DNA of 62,271 nucleotides, taken from assembly GCA_902826155.1 (NCBI GenBank), contig CADEDU010000033.1, forward strand, positions 1-62,271, given 5' to 3'. Made by a program: the position numbers and the translations under genes. This stretch comes from an uncultured beta proteobacterium (GTDB lineage: Bacteria > Pseudomonadota > Gammaproteobacteria > Burkholderiales > SG8-39). Position 1 is the first letter of the stretch, and the number at the start of each line of letters is the position of its first letter. Shown one piece after another: positions 27,801-37,214 of this stretch. The notes below the pieces were generated by a model that saw only the letters and a program-made list of their open reading frames with translations, was not told the origin of the DNA and made no database searches.

Positions 27801-29279
27801 ATGGACGCGATCAGCGGCCTCATCACCGGCTTCGGCGTCATCCTGACGCCGGCTAACCTCACCTACTGTTTTCTGGGCAGTCTGATCGGCACGCTCGTAG
27901 GCGTGCTGCCGGGGCTTGGGCCACTGGCCGCGCTGGCGCTGCTGCTGCCGGTCACGTTCACGCTCACGCCGGTAGCGGGCATGGCGATGCTGGCCTCGAT
28001 CTTCTACGGGGCGATGTACGGTGGCTCGACCACCTCGGTGCTGGTCAACATTCCCGGCGAGGCGGCCTCGGTGGTGACGTGCCTCGATGGCCATCAGCTC
28101 GCGCGCCAGGGCCGCGCCGGGGCGGCGCTGGGCATCGCGGCGATCGGCTCGTTCATCGCCGGCACGCTGAGCCTGCTGGTGCTCACCTTCTTCGCGCCGG
28201 CACTCACGGCGGTGGCGATCAAGTTCGGCCCGCCGGAAAATTTCGCGCTGATGGTGTTGGGGCTGGTGTGCACGCTGTACATGATCACCGGCTCGGCGGT
28301 GAAGGGCGTGCTGATGATCGCGCTCGGTTTTCTGCTCGCAGCAATCGGCATCGACGTGGTGAACGGCCAGAACCGCTTCACCTTCGACTCGGTGCAGCTC
28401 ACCGCCGGCATCGAGCTGCTCGCCGTGGTCATCGGGCTGTTCGGCGTGAGCGAGATCCTCGCCAACGTCGAGCAGATGGCGCGCAACACGCTGCTCGCCG
28501 ATCGCATCCGCGGCCTGTGGCCGACCGTGGCCGACTGGCGCGCATCGTGGAAGCCGATCATGCGCGGCAGCGGGCTGGGTTTTCTGCTTGGTCTGGTGCC
28601 CGGCGGCGGTCCGGTCACCGCGTCGTTCATGTCGTACGCGGTGGAGCGGCGCCTCGCACGCGAGCCGCAGCGCTTCGGCCAAGGCGCGATCGAAGGCGTG
28701 GCCGGCCCGGAATCGGCCAATAATGCGGCGGTCGGCGGCAGCATGATCCCGCTGTTGTCACTGGGCATTCCGGCCAACGCGGTCACCGCGCTGTTGCTGG
28801 GTGCGCTGGTGATCCACGGCATCCAGCCCGGACCGCTGTTCATGAGCCAGCGCCCCGATCTGTTCTGGGGCGTGGTGGCGAGCATGTACATCGGCAACGT
28901 CTTCCTGCTGCTGCTCAACCTGCCGCTGGTGGGCTTGTGGGTGCAGTTGCTGCGCGTGCCCTACCGGATGCTGTTCCCGCTGATCCTGCTGCTGTCGATC
29001 ATCGGCACGTATTCGGCCAACAAGAACGTGTTCGACATCTGGGTCATGCTGGGCTTCGGCATCGGCGGCTACGTGCTGCGTAAGCTCGAATACGATCTGG
29101 CGCCGTTCGTGATCGCGTTCGTGCTGGCGCCGCTGCTGGAGCAGTCGATGCGCCAGTCGCTGGTGATGTCGCCCGATGGCGCAATGATTTTCGCGTATCG
29201 ACCCGTGTGTGCCGGTTTGCTGGTGGGCGCGCTGGTGCTGGTCGCGCTGATGTTTCGTCGATCCAAACAAAAGGAGTGA
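27801..29279 (+). CDS. tctA: tripartite tricarboxylate transporter large membrane subunit TctA
   Basis: The protein is 492 residues long with about eleven to twelve membrane segments. Hallmarks are VGVLPGLGPLAALALLLP near residue 35, YGGSTTSVLVNIPGEAASV near 75 and the second half's GLVPGGGPVTASFMSYAVE and PESANNAAVGGSMIPLLSLG. These are the paired motifs of TctA. It starts 12 bases after tctB and ends five bases before tctC. This is the only TctAB pair in the window, so it might also serve some of the six other receptors. Confidence 0.95.
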   Translation: MDAISGLITGFGVILTPANLTYCFLGSLIGTLVGVLPGLGPLAALALLLPVTFTLTPVAGMAMLASIFYGAMYGGSTTSVLVNIPGEAASVVTCLDGHQLARQGRAGAALGIAAIGSFIAGTLSLLVLTFFAPALTAVAIKFGPPENFALMVLGLVCTLYMITGSAVKGVLMIALGFLLAAIGIDVVNGQNRFTFDSVQLTAGIELLAVVIGLFGVSEILANVEQMARNTLLADRIRGLWPTVADWRASWKPIMRGSGLGFLLGLVPGGGPVTASFMSYAVERRLAREPQRFGQGAIEGVAGPESANNAAVGGSMIPLLSLGIPANAVTALLLGALVIHGIQPGPLFMSQRPDLFWGVVASMYIGNVFLLLLNLPLVGLWVQLLRVPYRMLFPLILLLSIIGTYSANKNVFDIWVMLGFGIGGYVLRKLEYDLAPFVIAFVLAPLLEQSMRQSLVMSPDGAMIFAYRPVCAGLLVGALVLVALMFRRSKQKE

Positions 29280-29284
29280 AGAGC

Positions 29285-30283
29285 ATGAGAAAGCTCGCTG
29301 CAATCGCCGCGTTGTCCGCCGCGCTGCTGGCCCCGCCGCTCGCTGCGCAGACCGATCTGTCGAAGGTCAAGCCCAAGGACTTTCCGACGCAGCCGATCGA
29401 ATACACCGTGGTCTACCCGGCCGGCGGCGGCATGGACGTGACCGCGCGGCTGCTGGCGAAGTACGTCGAGAAGGTGAGCGGCGATCGCATCGTCGTGAAC
29501 AATCGCACCGGCGGTGCCGGCATGGTCGGCCACTCGTATCTCGCCACGCAGGCCAAGCCCGACGGCTACACCGTCGGCGTCATCGCCAATCTCATGTGGG
29601 GCGATGCGATGCTGCGCGCGCAGGGCAAGTGGGCGTACACCGATCTGGAGCCGATCGGCTATCTCAACAGCGATGCGCTCACCTGGGTCGGTCCAGCCGA
29701 CGGTGCGCTCAAGGGCAAGTCGATCAAGGACCTCGTGCAACTGGCCAAGGACAAGCCCGGCACGATCCGCATTGCCACCGTGCCCGGCAGCATGTGGGAG
29801 TACCTGGTCGAGCAGCTCGAAACCGCTTCGAGCGCGAAGTTCCTGCGCGTGCCGTTCCAGGGCGGCGGTGCCGGCATCAATGCGCTGGTCGGCGGCAACG
29901 TCGATATCGCGCAAGGCTTCTACGCGGAGTTCCGTGGACACCTCGAGGCCAACAAGCTCGCGCCGCTGGCGGTCGCCGCGAACGATCGGCTGCCGTATCT
30001 GAAAGACCTGCCGACGTTCAACGAGGCGTTCGGTTCCAAGGACTATCTGTGGAACGTGATCCGCTTCGCGGTGGTGCCCAAGGGCACGCCGGCCGACCGC
30101 AAAGCGTATCTTGCGGCGGCGATCAAAGCGGCGATGAACGATCCGGAGTTGATCGCCGAATATCGCAAGGCCGGCGCGTACTTCGATCCGATGCTGCAGA
30201 ACTCGACCAATCTCGCCACCGATCTGGACAAGTACGCGCAAGCCGAGCGCGCGTTCTATCAAAAGACCGGGCGGTTGAAGTAG
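29285..30283 (+). CDS. tctC: TctC periplasmic receptor of the TTT operon
   Basis: The protein is 332 residues long; ATG 29285 lies behind AAAAGGAGTGAAGAGC. A signal peptide ends near PPLAAQ. It has EYTVVYPAGGGMDVTARLLAKY and a PDGYTVGV segment. It is more divergent than the other receptors: a KVKPKDFPTQ stretch at the mature start and RVPFQGGGAGINALVGG where VPYKG is usual. It sits directly behind tctA, so it is the dedicated receptor of this transporter. Ligands of the family are citrate-like di- and tricarboxylates, terephthalate and others. Confidence 0.93.
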   Translation: MRKLAAIAALSAALLAPPLAAQTDLSKVKPKDFPTQPIEYTVVYPAGGGMDVTARLLAKYVEKVSGDRIVVNNRTGGAGMVGHSYLATQAKPDGYTVGVIANLMWGDAMLRAQGKWAYTDLEPIGYLNSDALTWVGPADGALKGKSIKDLVQLAKDKPGTIRIATVPGSMWEYLVEQLETASSAKFLRVPFQGGGAGINALVGGNVDIAQGFYAEFRGHLEANKLAPLAVAANDRLPYLKDLPTFNEAFGSKDYLWNVIRFAVVPKGTPADRKAYLAAAIKAAMNDPELIAEYRKAGAYFDPMLQNSTNLATDLDKYAQAERAFYQKTGRLK

Positions 30284-30344
30284 CCGTTGCGGCGGGTGCG
30301 CGAACGGCCCCGGACGCACCCGCCCAGCTTCCGCGCGTAGCGAA

Positions 30345-31142
30345 CTACCGCGCCGGCGCGTGCCGATCGAGGAACGCAAAGAAGTGGCGATTGAATTCCG
30401 CGGGATTCTCCGCCCACGGATAGTGCCCCGACCCGGACACGATGGCGAAGCTCGCGCTGGCGATCATGTCGGCCACGCGCTTCATCCCTGCGGGGTGGCC
30501 GGTCTGGTCAACCTCGCCGGCCACCAGCAGCGTCGGCACCGATAGCGCCTTGATCGCGGCGACCGCTTCGGCTTCCGGATAGCTTTGCACTGCCTTCACC
30601 GCCGCCTGCACGGTCCCCGGCGGCGTGGCGGCGGCGACGCTGCGCACCAGCTCGACCTCGGGGCCGTTCGCGTTCGCGCTCATCATCGAGTTCACCACCA
30701 TCAACTGCGCGGCGAGCGGATCGGTGCCCGCAGGCGGCGGCGCGGTGCGCTTGCGCACGAACTCCTCCTGCTCTTCCTTGGTGCGATTGCCGAAGTAGCC
30801 GATCGTGGCCGAGATCACCGCCGCCTGCACCTTGCCCGGCACCTTGCCGATCAGTCGTGGCGTGATCTGGCCGCCCATGCTGTGTCCGAACACGACGTTG
30901 CGCTCGCGCGCGGTGGCGTTGATCAGGCGCGCGCCGGCTTCGGCGACGAGATCGAAACTGAAGTTCTCGGGCAACGGCGAAAGTCCGTAGCCCGGTGCCT
31001 CCCACGCGATGACGCGATAACCACGTTCGACCAGCCGCGCGGTCTGGAACCGCCAGTACTCCTTGGCGCCGTAGATGCCGTGCAACAGGTAGACGGTGAC
31101 CTTGCCGGCGTCGTTGGTGATCGAATGATCGGGTAGAGACAT
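30345..31142 (-). CDS. alpha/beta hydrolase
   Basis: The protein is 265 residues long. The oxyanion region is VYLLHGIYGAKEYW and the nucleophile elbow is GHSMGG (Ser about 95). A late histidine lies in GSGHYPWAENPAEF, and an acidic residue in LVAGEVDQTGHP probably completes the triad. No signal peptide, so cytoplasmic. It is convergent with the tctC gene and stands alone. The specific ester, thioester or C-C bond cleaved is unknown. Confidence 0.88.
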   Translation of the reverse strand: MSLPDHSITNDAGKVTVYLLHGIYGAKEYWRFQTARLVERGYRVIAWEAPGYGLSPLPENFSFDLVAEAGARLINATARERNVVFGHSMGGQITPRLIGKVPGKVQAAVISATIGYFGNRTKEEQEEFVRKRTAPPPAGTDPLAAQLMVVNSMMSANANGPEVELVRSVAAATPPGTVQAAVKAVQSYPEAEAVAAIKALSVPTLLVAGEVDQTGHPAGMKRVADMIASASFAIVSGSGHYPWAENPAEFNRHFFAFLDRHAPAR

Positions 31143-31240
31143 GAGCGTGTCCGATGCCTTGAGCGCGTGAGGCGTCCGATTCTACGAGCGCACGGTACGA
31201 TCGCGCATCCATTCCCGCACGATCAGCTCGGCGGTACGCC

Positions 31241-32242
31241 ATGATCAAAGCCATCCGCATTCACAGCAACGGCCCACCCGATGTCATGCGCTGGGAAGAC
31301 GTTGAACTACCGGCGCCCGCGGCCGGCGAGGTGCTGGTGCGGCACACCGCGATCGCGGTGAACTTCTCCGACATCAACGTGCGCCGCGGCGGGTTCTACA
31401 TCACCAGACCGCAGCAGTTCCCGCTGATTCCGGGCAATGAAGCGGCGGGCGTCGTGGCGCAGCTCGGCGACGGCGTCACCCCGGTACGCGAAGGCGATCG
31501 CGTCGCCTACGTCGGTACGGGCGGGCCGTTCTACGAAGAGACCGGTTCGTACGCCGAGGCACGGATCGTTCCGGCGGAATGCTTGGTGAAGCTGCCGGCG
31601 GCCGTCAGCGAGCAGATGGCCGCGGCGTATCTGCTGAAGGGCCTGACCGCGGCGATGGTCATCAATCGCGTATTCCGGCCGCAGCCGGGCGAGCCGATCC
31701 TGATCCACGCGGCGGCGAGCGGTGTGGGGCTGCTGTTGGCGCAATGGGCGAGCCATCTTGGCGCGACGGTGATCGGCACGGTCGGCTCAGCCGAGAAAGC
31801 TGCGATAGCCCGCGCGCACGGCTGCGCTCACACGATCAACTATCGCCAGACCGATTTCGTCGCCGCGGTGAAACGCATCGCGCCCGAGGGCGTGGCGGCG
31901 GTGTTCGATGGCGTGGGCAAGGACACGTTCATCCCTTCGCTCGATTGCACCCGCCGCTTCGGCATGCTGGTGAACTACGGCAATGCCTCCGGTCATGTGC
32001 CGCCGCTCGACCTGCTGCTGCTCGCCAAGAAGGGCTCGCTCAGCGTGTCGCGCCCGGGGTTCAGCCACTACACCGCCGGCGACGGTGGCTTTCAGAAAGC
32101 ATGCGCCGAATTGTTCGACCTGCTCGAGCGCGGCGTTCTGAAGGTCGATGTGTCGCGGACCTACGCGTTGCGCGACGCCGCGCAGGCGCATCGCGCCATC
32201 GAAGAGCGGTTGGTGGCCGGGGCTGTCGTTCTGCAACCTTGA
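31241..32242 (+). CDS. zinc-independent quinone oxidoreductase (MDR family)
   Basis: The protein is 333 residues long. The N-terminus (IKAIRIHSNGPPDVMRWEDV) and cofactor motif AAASGVGLLLAQWA (about 152-165) match NADPH:quinone reductases of the zeta-crystallin/QorA type. The zinc-ligand cysteines of alcohol dehydrogenases are absent. It probably reduces quinones or enones with NADPH. It is divergent from the alpha/beta hydrolase, with about 98 bases between start codons, and no binding site is evident. Confidence 0.92.
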   Translation: MIKAIRIHSNGPPDVMRWEDVELPAPAAGEVLVRHTAIAVNFSDINVRRGGFYITRPQQFPLIPGNEAAGVVAQLGDGVTPVREGDRVAYVGTGGPFYEETGSYAEARIVPAECLVKLPAAVSEQMAAAYLLKGLTAAMVINRVFRPQPGEPILIHAAASGVGLLLAQWASHLGATVIGTVGSAEKAAIARAHGCAHTINYRQTDFVAAVKRIAPEGVAAVFDGVGKDTFIPSLDCTRRFGMLVNYGNASGHVPPLDLLLLAKKGSLSVSRPGFSHYTAGDGGFQKACAELFDLLERGVLKVDVSRTYALRDAAQAHRAIEERLVAGAVVLQP

Positions 32243-32363
32243 GCGGCGGTGGCGAACTGCCGGACAGATTGCATCCGGATCCCCCTGGCTTGCGTAACTG
32301 CGGTGTCAGCGCGCCGCAGACGCCCGCGCAGCGCTAAACTGGCCGCTCCTCGGGGGAGGGGCG

Positions 32364-32717
32364 ATGAAAGTCACCGTCTACGGCATCAAGAATTGCGACA
32401 CGATGAAGAAGGCGTTCGCCTGGCTGGATGCGAACGGCGTCGCGTACACCTTTCACGACTACAAGAAGAACGGCGTGCCGACCGACCGGCTCAAGGCCTG
32501 GGCGCAACAGGCCGGCTGGGACAAGGTCATGAACACGCGCGGCCCGACGTTTCGCAAGATCCCGGAAGCAGCCCGCGCCAACATGAACGAAGCGCGCGCG
32601 TTGAAATTGTTGGAACAGTATTCGAGCGCGATCAAACGTCCGATCGTGGAAGCCGGGTCAACCCTGCTCGTGGGCTTCGATGAGGAAAACTTCGCACAGC
32701 TGCGCGCACGAAACTGA
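32364..32717 (+). CDS. Spx/MgsR/YffB-type ArsC-family protein
   Basis: The protein is 117 residues long with a strong GGGGAGGGGCG site before the ATG. It starts KVTVYGIKNCDTMKKA with one redox cysteine at position 11, and contains the family core TRGPTFRKIPEA and KRPIVEAG. It is the thioredoxin-like ArsC fold of Gram-negative YffB, not a canonical arsenate reductase, since no ars genes and no other catalytic Cys are seen. It may reduce a thiol substrate with glutathione. It is followed by an unrelated lipoprotein gene. Confidence 0.9.
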   Translation: MKVTVYGIKNCDTMKKAFAWLDANGVAYTFHDYKKNGVPTDRLKAWAQQAGWDKVMNTRGPTFRKIPEAARANMNEARALKLLEQYSSAIKRPIVEAGSTLLVGFDEENFAQLRARN

Positions 32718-32885
32718 GTGCGCATCGATGTACGGGCCATAGTCCTGCCCCTACAATCGCCCGGCCATGGTCGGACACGTATCGCAGCGGGCTGCGCACC
32801 AAGCTGGTTCACCCGATCAGACTCGACTCATCCGCTGTTTGTTGCTTCATCGTTCACTAAAACCCATACAGGGAGGCTTCACGCT

Positions 32886-33428
32886 ATGAATTCGCACGCC
32901 CTTTTGAAACCGACAGTCGCCGCGCTAGTGCTCGGCGCAGTGCTGGTGTCCGGCTGCGCGCAGCGCGGCCAGACTTCGCAACCCGCGCAGTCGTCCACGC
33001 CCGCCGCCCAACCTGCCCCGCAAGCCGCCGCACCGGGGCAGCCCAAGATCGGTCCCGGCATGAATGCCAACGGCGAAGTCGTCGACGCCAAGAAGGTCGA
33101 GGCCGGGCACGGTCAGAAGGTGAAGGGCATGGGTGACTGGGAAGGCGAGATCACCGGCAAGCCCACCGCGAACAGCAGCTTCACCAAGTTGCAGATCGGC
33201 ATGTCGATGCGGCAGGTGGTCGATCTGGTGGGTCAGCCCACCGACCAGGGCGCCTACATCACCGGCAAGGCGTGGATCCCGTTCTACTTCGGCTCCGATC
33301 GCCATCGCTACGAGATGGTCTACAAGGGCCAGGGCCGGCTGATCTTCGCCGGCGGGTCGCTCGGCAACTTCACCGGCGGCAACCTGATCTGGATCATCCA
33401 CAGCGCCAACGAAGGGGGCTATCGGTAA
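32886..33428 (+). CDS. small outer-membrane-type lipoprotein, hypothetical
   Basis: The protein is 180 residues long. ATG 32886 has AGGGAGGC nearby. The signal sequence ends in a lipobox LVSGC, followed by a Pro/Ala/Gln-rich linker of about 35 residues and a globular C-terminal domain. SFTKLQIGMSMRQVVDLVGQ resembles the SmpA/BamE-like fold (short helix then G-x-P turn), but I cannot assign it. It ends shortly before a strong terminator. The role is unknown; envelope-associated by inference. Confidence 0.8.
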   Translation: MNSHALLKPTVAALVLGAVLVSGCAQRGQTSQPAQSSTPAAQPAPQAAAPGQPKIGPGMNANGEVVDAKKVEAGHGQKVKGMGDWEGEITGKPTANSSFTKLQIGMSMRQVVDLVGQPTDQGAYITGKAWIPFYFGSDRHRYEMVYKGQGRLIFAGGSLGNFTGGNLIWIIHSANEGGYR

Positions 33429-33450
33429 GTCGTCCCCCGCTGTGCGCCAC

Positions 33451-33482
33451 AACGGCCGCCATCGTGCGGCCGTTTTGTTTTC
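33451..33482 (+). terminator. Rho-independent terminator after the lipoprotein gene
   Basis: AACGGCCGC (33451-33459) pairs perfectly with GCGGCCGTT (33466-33474) across a six-base CATCGT loop, followed by TTGTTTTCC. A nine-base stem with a T-rich tail is a textbook intrinsic terminator. It starts 23 bases after the lipoprotein stop and separates it from the aldolase gene. Confidence 0.88.
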
Positions 33483-33531
33483 CGTCGCACGATGATATGG
33501 TCGCCACGTCTCGTTCGCCCGGAAATCCGCC

Positions 33532-34323
33532 ATGAACGCACGCATCGAACCACTCAAGACATCCACCGTGCAGCAGCGCTGTTCGCCCGAGGAATGGCAG
33601 CTGCGCGTACAGCTCGCTGCGGCCTACCGCATCGTGCAGCACTTCGGCTGGACCGAACTCATCTACGGTCATCTGACGATGCGCGTGCCGGGGCCGGAGC
33701 GTCACTTCCTGATCAATCCGTTCGGGCTGGGCTACGACGAGGTCAATGCGTCGAACCTGGTGAAGATCGATCTCGATGGCAACATCGTCGGGCCGAGCGA
33801 CTATCCGGTGAATCGCGCCGGGTTCGTCATCCACTCCGCCGTGCATCGCGCACGCGAAGACGCGCACTGCGTGATGCACACGCACACGCGCGCCGGCATG
33901 GCGCTGGCCGCCTGCAGCGCCGGCCTGTTGCCGATCAGCATGACGTCCACCGCGTTCACCGGTCGCGTCGCGTATCACGACTACGAGGGCGTGAGCGTCG
34001 AGATCGACGAGCGTGAGCGCCTGGCGCGCGATCTGGGCCAGCACAACGCGATGATCCTGCGCAATCACGGTCTGCTTACCTGCGGCGCGACGATTCCTGC
34101 GGCGTTCCTGCGCCTGTATCGACTCGAGCGTGCCGCACAGGTGCAGCTCGATGCGCAGGCGATGAACCATCCGCTGTCGATCCTGCCCGACGGTGTCGCA
34201 CGGCGCTCGGGCGATCAGCTCGAAGGGTTCGGGCGCACCGGCACCAACGGCACGTTCGGCGAGATGGAGTTCGCCTACCTCATGCGCAAGATGGATCGCA
34301 TCGATCCGTCGTACCGCGAATAG
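33532..34323 (+). CDS. class II aldolase/adducin-family protein
   Basis: The protein is 263 residues long. It begins with the typical helix LRVQLAAAYRIVQHFGWTEL, then GHLTMRVPG, and metal-binding histidines in HTHTRAG. NHGLLTCG supplies a further conserved His. The fold cleaves phosphorylated or free sugars, or acts as a decarboxylase in some catabolic routes. It is followed after 16 bases by a Bug receptor, which suggests that the imported acid feeds the aldolase. The substrate is not identifiable. Confidence 0.9.
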   Translation: MNARIEPLKTSTVQQRCSPEEWQLRVQLAAAYRIVQHFGWTELIYGHLTMRVPGPERHFLINPFGLGYDEVNASNLVKIDLDGNIVGPSDYPVNRAGFVIHSAVHRAREDAHCVMHTHTRAGMALAACSAGLLPISMTSTAFTGRVAYHDYEGVSVEIDERERLARDLGQHNAMILRNHGLLTCGATIPAAFLRLYRLERAAQVQLDAQAMNHPLSILPDGVARRSGDQLEGFGRTGTNGTFGEMEFAYLMRKMDRIDPSYRE

Positions 34324-34339
34324 GCCCAGAGCACACGAA

Positions 34340-35350
34340 ATGTCGCGATCATTCATCAGCGCATCAACAATCCGTGCATCCGCGCGGCGCGGGTTCGCGC
34401 TCGCAATCGGAATGCTCATCGGCACCGCCGCCGTCGCGCAGGGTTATCCGTCGCGCCCGGTCACGCTGGTGCTGCCGCTCGCCGCGGGCACCGGGCTCGA
34501 CGTCGTCGCGCGCACCTACGCCGAGAAACTCACCCAGAGCCTGGGGCGGCCGGTCGTGGTGGAGAACAAGCCGGGCGGCTCGCAAGTGGTGGCGATCAAT
34601 GCGCTGCTAGCCGCGCCCGCCGACGGCCACACGCTGGTGGTGCTCACCAGCGGCGCGATCGCGATCAATCCGACGGCGTTCAAGAAAGTCCCGTACGACT
34701 GGCAAAAGGATTTCGTGCCGATCTCGCTGTACCTAAAATCGCCGTTCATTCTCGTGGTGAACCCGGCCATGCCGGTACAGAACGTGAAGGAACTGGTCGA
34801 CTACGCCAAGGCGAACAAGGGCAAGCTCTCCTACAGCTCCGCCGGCACAAGTTCGGCCCCGCACCTGGCGGGCGAGATGCTCAATCTGCGCTTCGGGTTG
34901 GACATCACTAACGTGCCGTACAAGAACAGTCCGCAATCGATCGCCGATGTCGCCTCGGGGGTGGTGAACATGGCCTTCGCCGAAGCCGGCGCATCGCAAT
35001 CGCTGATTCGCGACGGCCGCATCCGCGCGCTCGCCGTATCGTCGCTGACGCGCCTGGCCACGCTGCCGAACATTCCGCCGATTGCCGAAGCAACCGGCAT
35101 GGCCGACTTCGAAGCGGTGTCATGGCACGCGCTACTGGCACGCACGGGCACGCCGAAAGAGGTCGTCGCCCGTCTGCACGACGAGATGAAGCGCATCATG
35201 AAGGAGCCCGACGTGCAGCAGCGGCTCAACAACATCGGGCTCATTCCGGTCGATTCACCCTCGATCGACGGGATCCAGCAGTACTTCCAGTCCGAAGCCG
35301 AGAAGTGGGGTGGCCTGGTCAAGCAACTGGGGCTGGCCGGCAGCCAGTAA
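34340..35350 (+). CDS. Bug/TctC-family periplasmic receptor
   Basis: The protein is 336 residues long from the ATG at 34340. A long N-terminus with an RASARRGFALAIG stretch leads into a signal segment ending near AAVAQGYPS. Family motifs include RPVTLVLPLAAGTGLDVVAR, a PADGHTLVV variant of PDGYT and NVPYKNSPQSIADVASG. It is probably co-transcribed with the aldolase gene. It is convergent with phaC, 19 bases away. Confidence 0.92.
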   Translation: MSRSFISASTIRASARRGFALAIGMLIGTAAVAQGYPSRPVTLVLPLAAGTGLDVVARTYAEKLTQSLGRPVVVENKPGGSQVVAINALLAAPADGHTLVVLTSGAIAINPTAFKKVPYDWQKDFVPISLYLKSPFILVVNPAMPVQNVKELVDYAKANKGKLSYSSAGTSSAPHLAGEMLNLRFGLDITNVPYKNSPQSIADVASGVVNMAFAEAGASQSLIRDGRIRALAVSSLTRLATLPNIPPIAEATGMADFEAVSWHALLARTGTPKEVVARLHDEMKRIMKEPDVQQRLNNIGLIPVDSPSIDGIQQYFQSEAEKWGGLVKQLGLAGSQ

Positions 35351-35369
35351 TGCGCTTTCTGCGCCTGCG

Positions 35370-37109
35370 CTACCTCTGCCGCACGTACTGTCCCGGCGCG
35401 TCATCCACGACGCGGTAACCCTGACGCGGCGCGCCCATGCGCGGCGGCGGCGTCTTGCCCGAGGAGTGCGCTGCGAGCCAGTGCTGCCACGCCGGCCACC
35501 ATGATCCGTCGTGTTTCGTGGCGGCCTCGATCCAGTCGTCCGGCGCGAGATGCGGTGATGCAAGCCGGCGCGTAAGCGTGCGGTAGTGGCGCCTGGGGTT
35601 GACCGGTCCGCACACGATGCCGGCGTTATGGCCGCTCGAAGTCAGCAGGAACGTGAAGTCGTCGGATCGCACCAGGTTGTCCACCTTGTAGACCGACTTC
35701 CACGGCGCCACGTGATCGGTTTCGGTGCCGACCACGAACATCGGCACGCGAATGTCCGACAAGCGCACCAGCTTGCCGCCGACCGGAAAGCGGTTCGTCG
35801 CGAGCTCGTTGTCGAGATAGAGCCGGTACAGATACTCCGAATGCATCTTCCAGGGCATGCGCGTGCCGTCGGCATTCCATGCCATCAGGTCGATCATCTG
35901 ATCGCGCCGGCCCTTCAGATAGTTGTTGATCATCGGCTGCCACAACAGGTCCTGCGCGCGCAGCAACGTGAACGCACCGCCCATCTGCTTGCTCTCGAGC
36001 ACGCCCTTGCGATTCATCGTGGCCTCGAGCATCGCCAGCTGGCTCGGATTGATGAAGAACGCCAGCTCGCCGGGCTCGGAGAAATCGGTCTGCGCCGCGA
36101 ACATCGTGATGCTCGCTAGGCGCTCGTCGCGATCGCGCGCCAGCGCGGCCGCACCGATCGCAAGCAGCGTCCCGCCGATGCAGTAGCCCACGGCATGCAT
36201 CGGCCGCTTGGGCACGATCGCCGCGACGGCATCGACCGCAGCGCGAAAGCCCGCCTGCACGTAGTCGTCCATGCTCAGGTCGCGGTCCTTCTCGTCGGGG
36301 TTCTTCCACGACACCATGAACACGGTGTGGCCGTGCTCGAGCAGATATCTAACCAGCGAGTTGCGCGGGCTCAGGTCGAGGATGTAGTACTTCATGATCC
36401 ACGCCGGCACGATGAGAATCGGCTCGGCATGGACCTTCGGGGTCAGCGGCTCGTACTGGATCAGCTCGATCAGCGCATTGCGCAGCACCACCTTGCCGGG
36501 CGTCACCGCGAGCGATTTGCCGACTTCGAATCCCTCGGTGCCCACCGGACCGATACCCTTGAGCGTGCGCTCGATGTCCTCGACCACGTGGTGCAGTCCG
36601 CGCACCAGGTTCTGCCCCTGCTCGGCCTGCGTGAGCGCAAGCAGCTCCGGATTCGAGGCGAGATAGTTCGCGGGCGAGCTCGTATCGAGCAGCATGCGCA
36701 CGGCAAACTGCAACAACTGCTCGTGATACTCGGTCACGCCGACCACGCCGCGCAGCGCGTCGCGCAACAGCGCAGCGCTGTTCTGGAATGCTCGCGCGTA
36801 CACGTTGAAGGGAAACTGCGACCATGCCGGGTCGGTGAACTGCCGTCCGGTTTCGGCGGGCAGGCCTTCGTTCGGCGACAAGGGCTGGCCCGAGAGCGCC
36901 CGCATGGCAAAAGCCCAGGTGTCCTGGGCGCACGCCTGGGCTTGCTGTTGCAGGTCGCGCTGCTTGGCCGGAGAGAGCGCCAGATGCATCGCCCAGTCCG
37001 CCCATGCGGTGGTGAACGCGGTGGGCGCTAGGCCCGCGGTCATCTGCGCGAGTTGTGCGCGGAACTCCCGATCGAAGTCCTGCGCGCTGGGTGCGGCCTT
37101 GTCGGTCAT
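35370..37109 (-). CDS. phaC: class I polyhydroxyalkanoate synthase
   Basis: The protein is 579 residues long; ATG 37109 follows AAGGAGGAGACTGCCC. The lipase-like box GYCIGG (308-313) holds nucleophile Cys310. Asp465 (GTETDH) and His494 (SSGHNAG) complete the triad. Length and the single subunit fit class I synthases that polymerise short-chain hydroxyacyl-CoA into storage granules. The usual phaA, phaB, phaR or phasin genes are not adjacent. Instead Bug receptors flank it on both sides. Confidence 0.96.
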   Translation of the reverse strand: MTDKAAPSAQDFDREFRAQLAQMTAGLAPTAFTTAWADWAMHLALSPAKQRDLQQQAQACAQDTWAFAMRALSGQPLSPNEGLPAETGRQFTDPAWSQFPFNVYARAFQNSAALLRDALRGVVGVTEYHEQLLQFAVRMLLDTSSPANYLASNPELLALTQAEQGQNLVRGLHHVVEDIERTLKGIGPVGTEGFEVGKSLAVTPGKVVLRNALIELIQYEPLTPKVHAEPILIVPAWIMKYYILDLSPRNSLVRYLLEHGHTVFMVSWKNPDEKDRDLSMDDYVQAGFRAAVDAVAAIVPKRPMHAVGYCIGGTLLAIGAAALARDRDERLASITMFAAQTDFSEPGELAFFINPSQLAMLEATMNRKGVLESKQMGGAFTLLRAQDLLWQPMINNYLKGRRDQMIDLMAWNADGTRMPWKMHSEYLYRLYLDNELATNRFPVGGKLVRLSDIRVPMFVVGTETDHVAPWKSVYKVDNLVRSDDFTFLLTSSGHNAGIVCGPVNPRRHYRTLTRRLASPHLAPDDWIEAATKHDGSWWPAWQHWLAAHSSGKTPPPRMGAPRQGYRVVDDAPGQYVRQR

Positions 37110-37214
37110 GGGCAGTCTCCTCCTTGCTCTTTGTTTGGCTCCCGCGCGTGGAACGCAATCGAGCGGGCATGCCCCCACACCGGAGTGTACGAGCGAGGCG
37201 CCTTGGTCGACCTC

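Noticed and set aside
32364..32717. Arsenate reductase arsC
   Set aside because: Only the Spx/YffB-type pattern is seen, and no arsenic genes are nearby.
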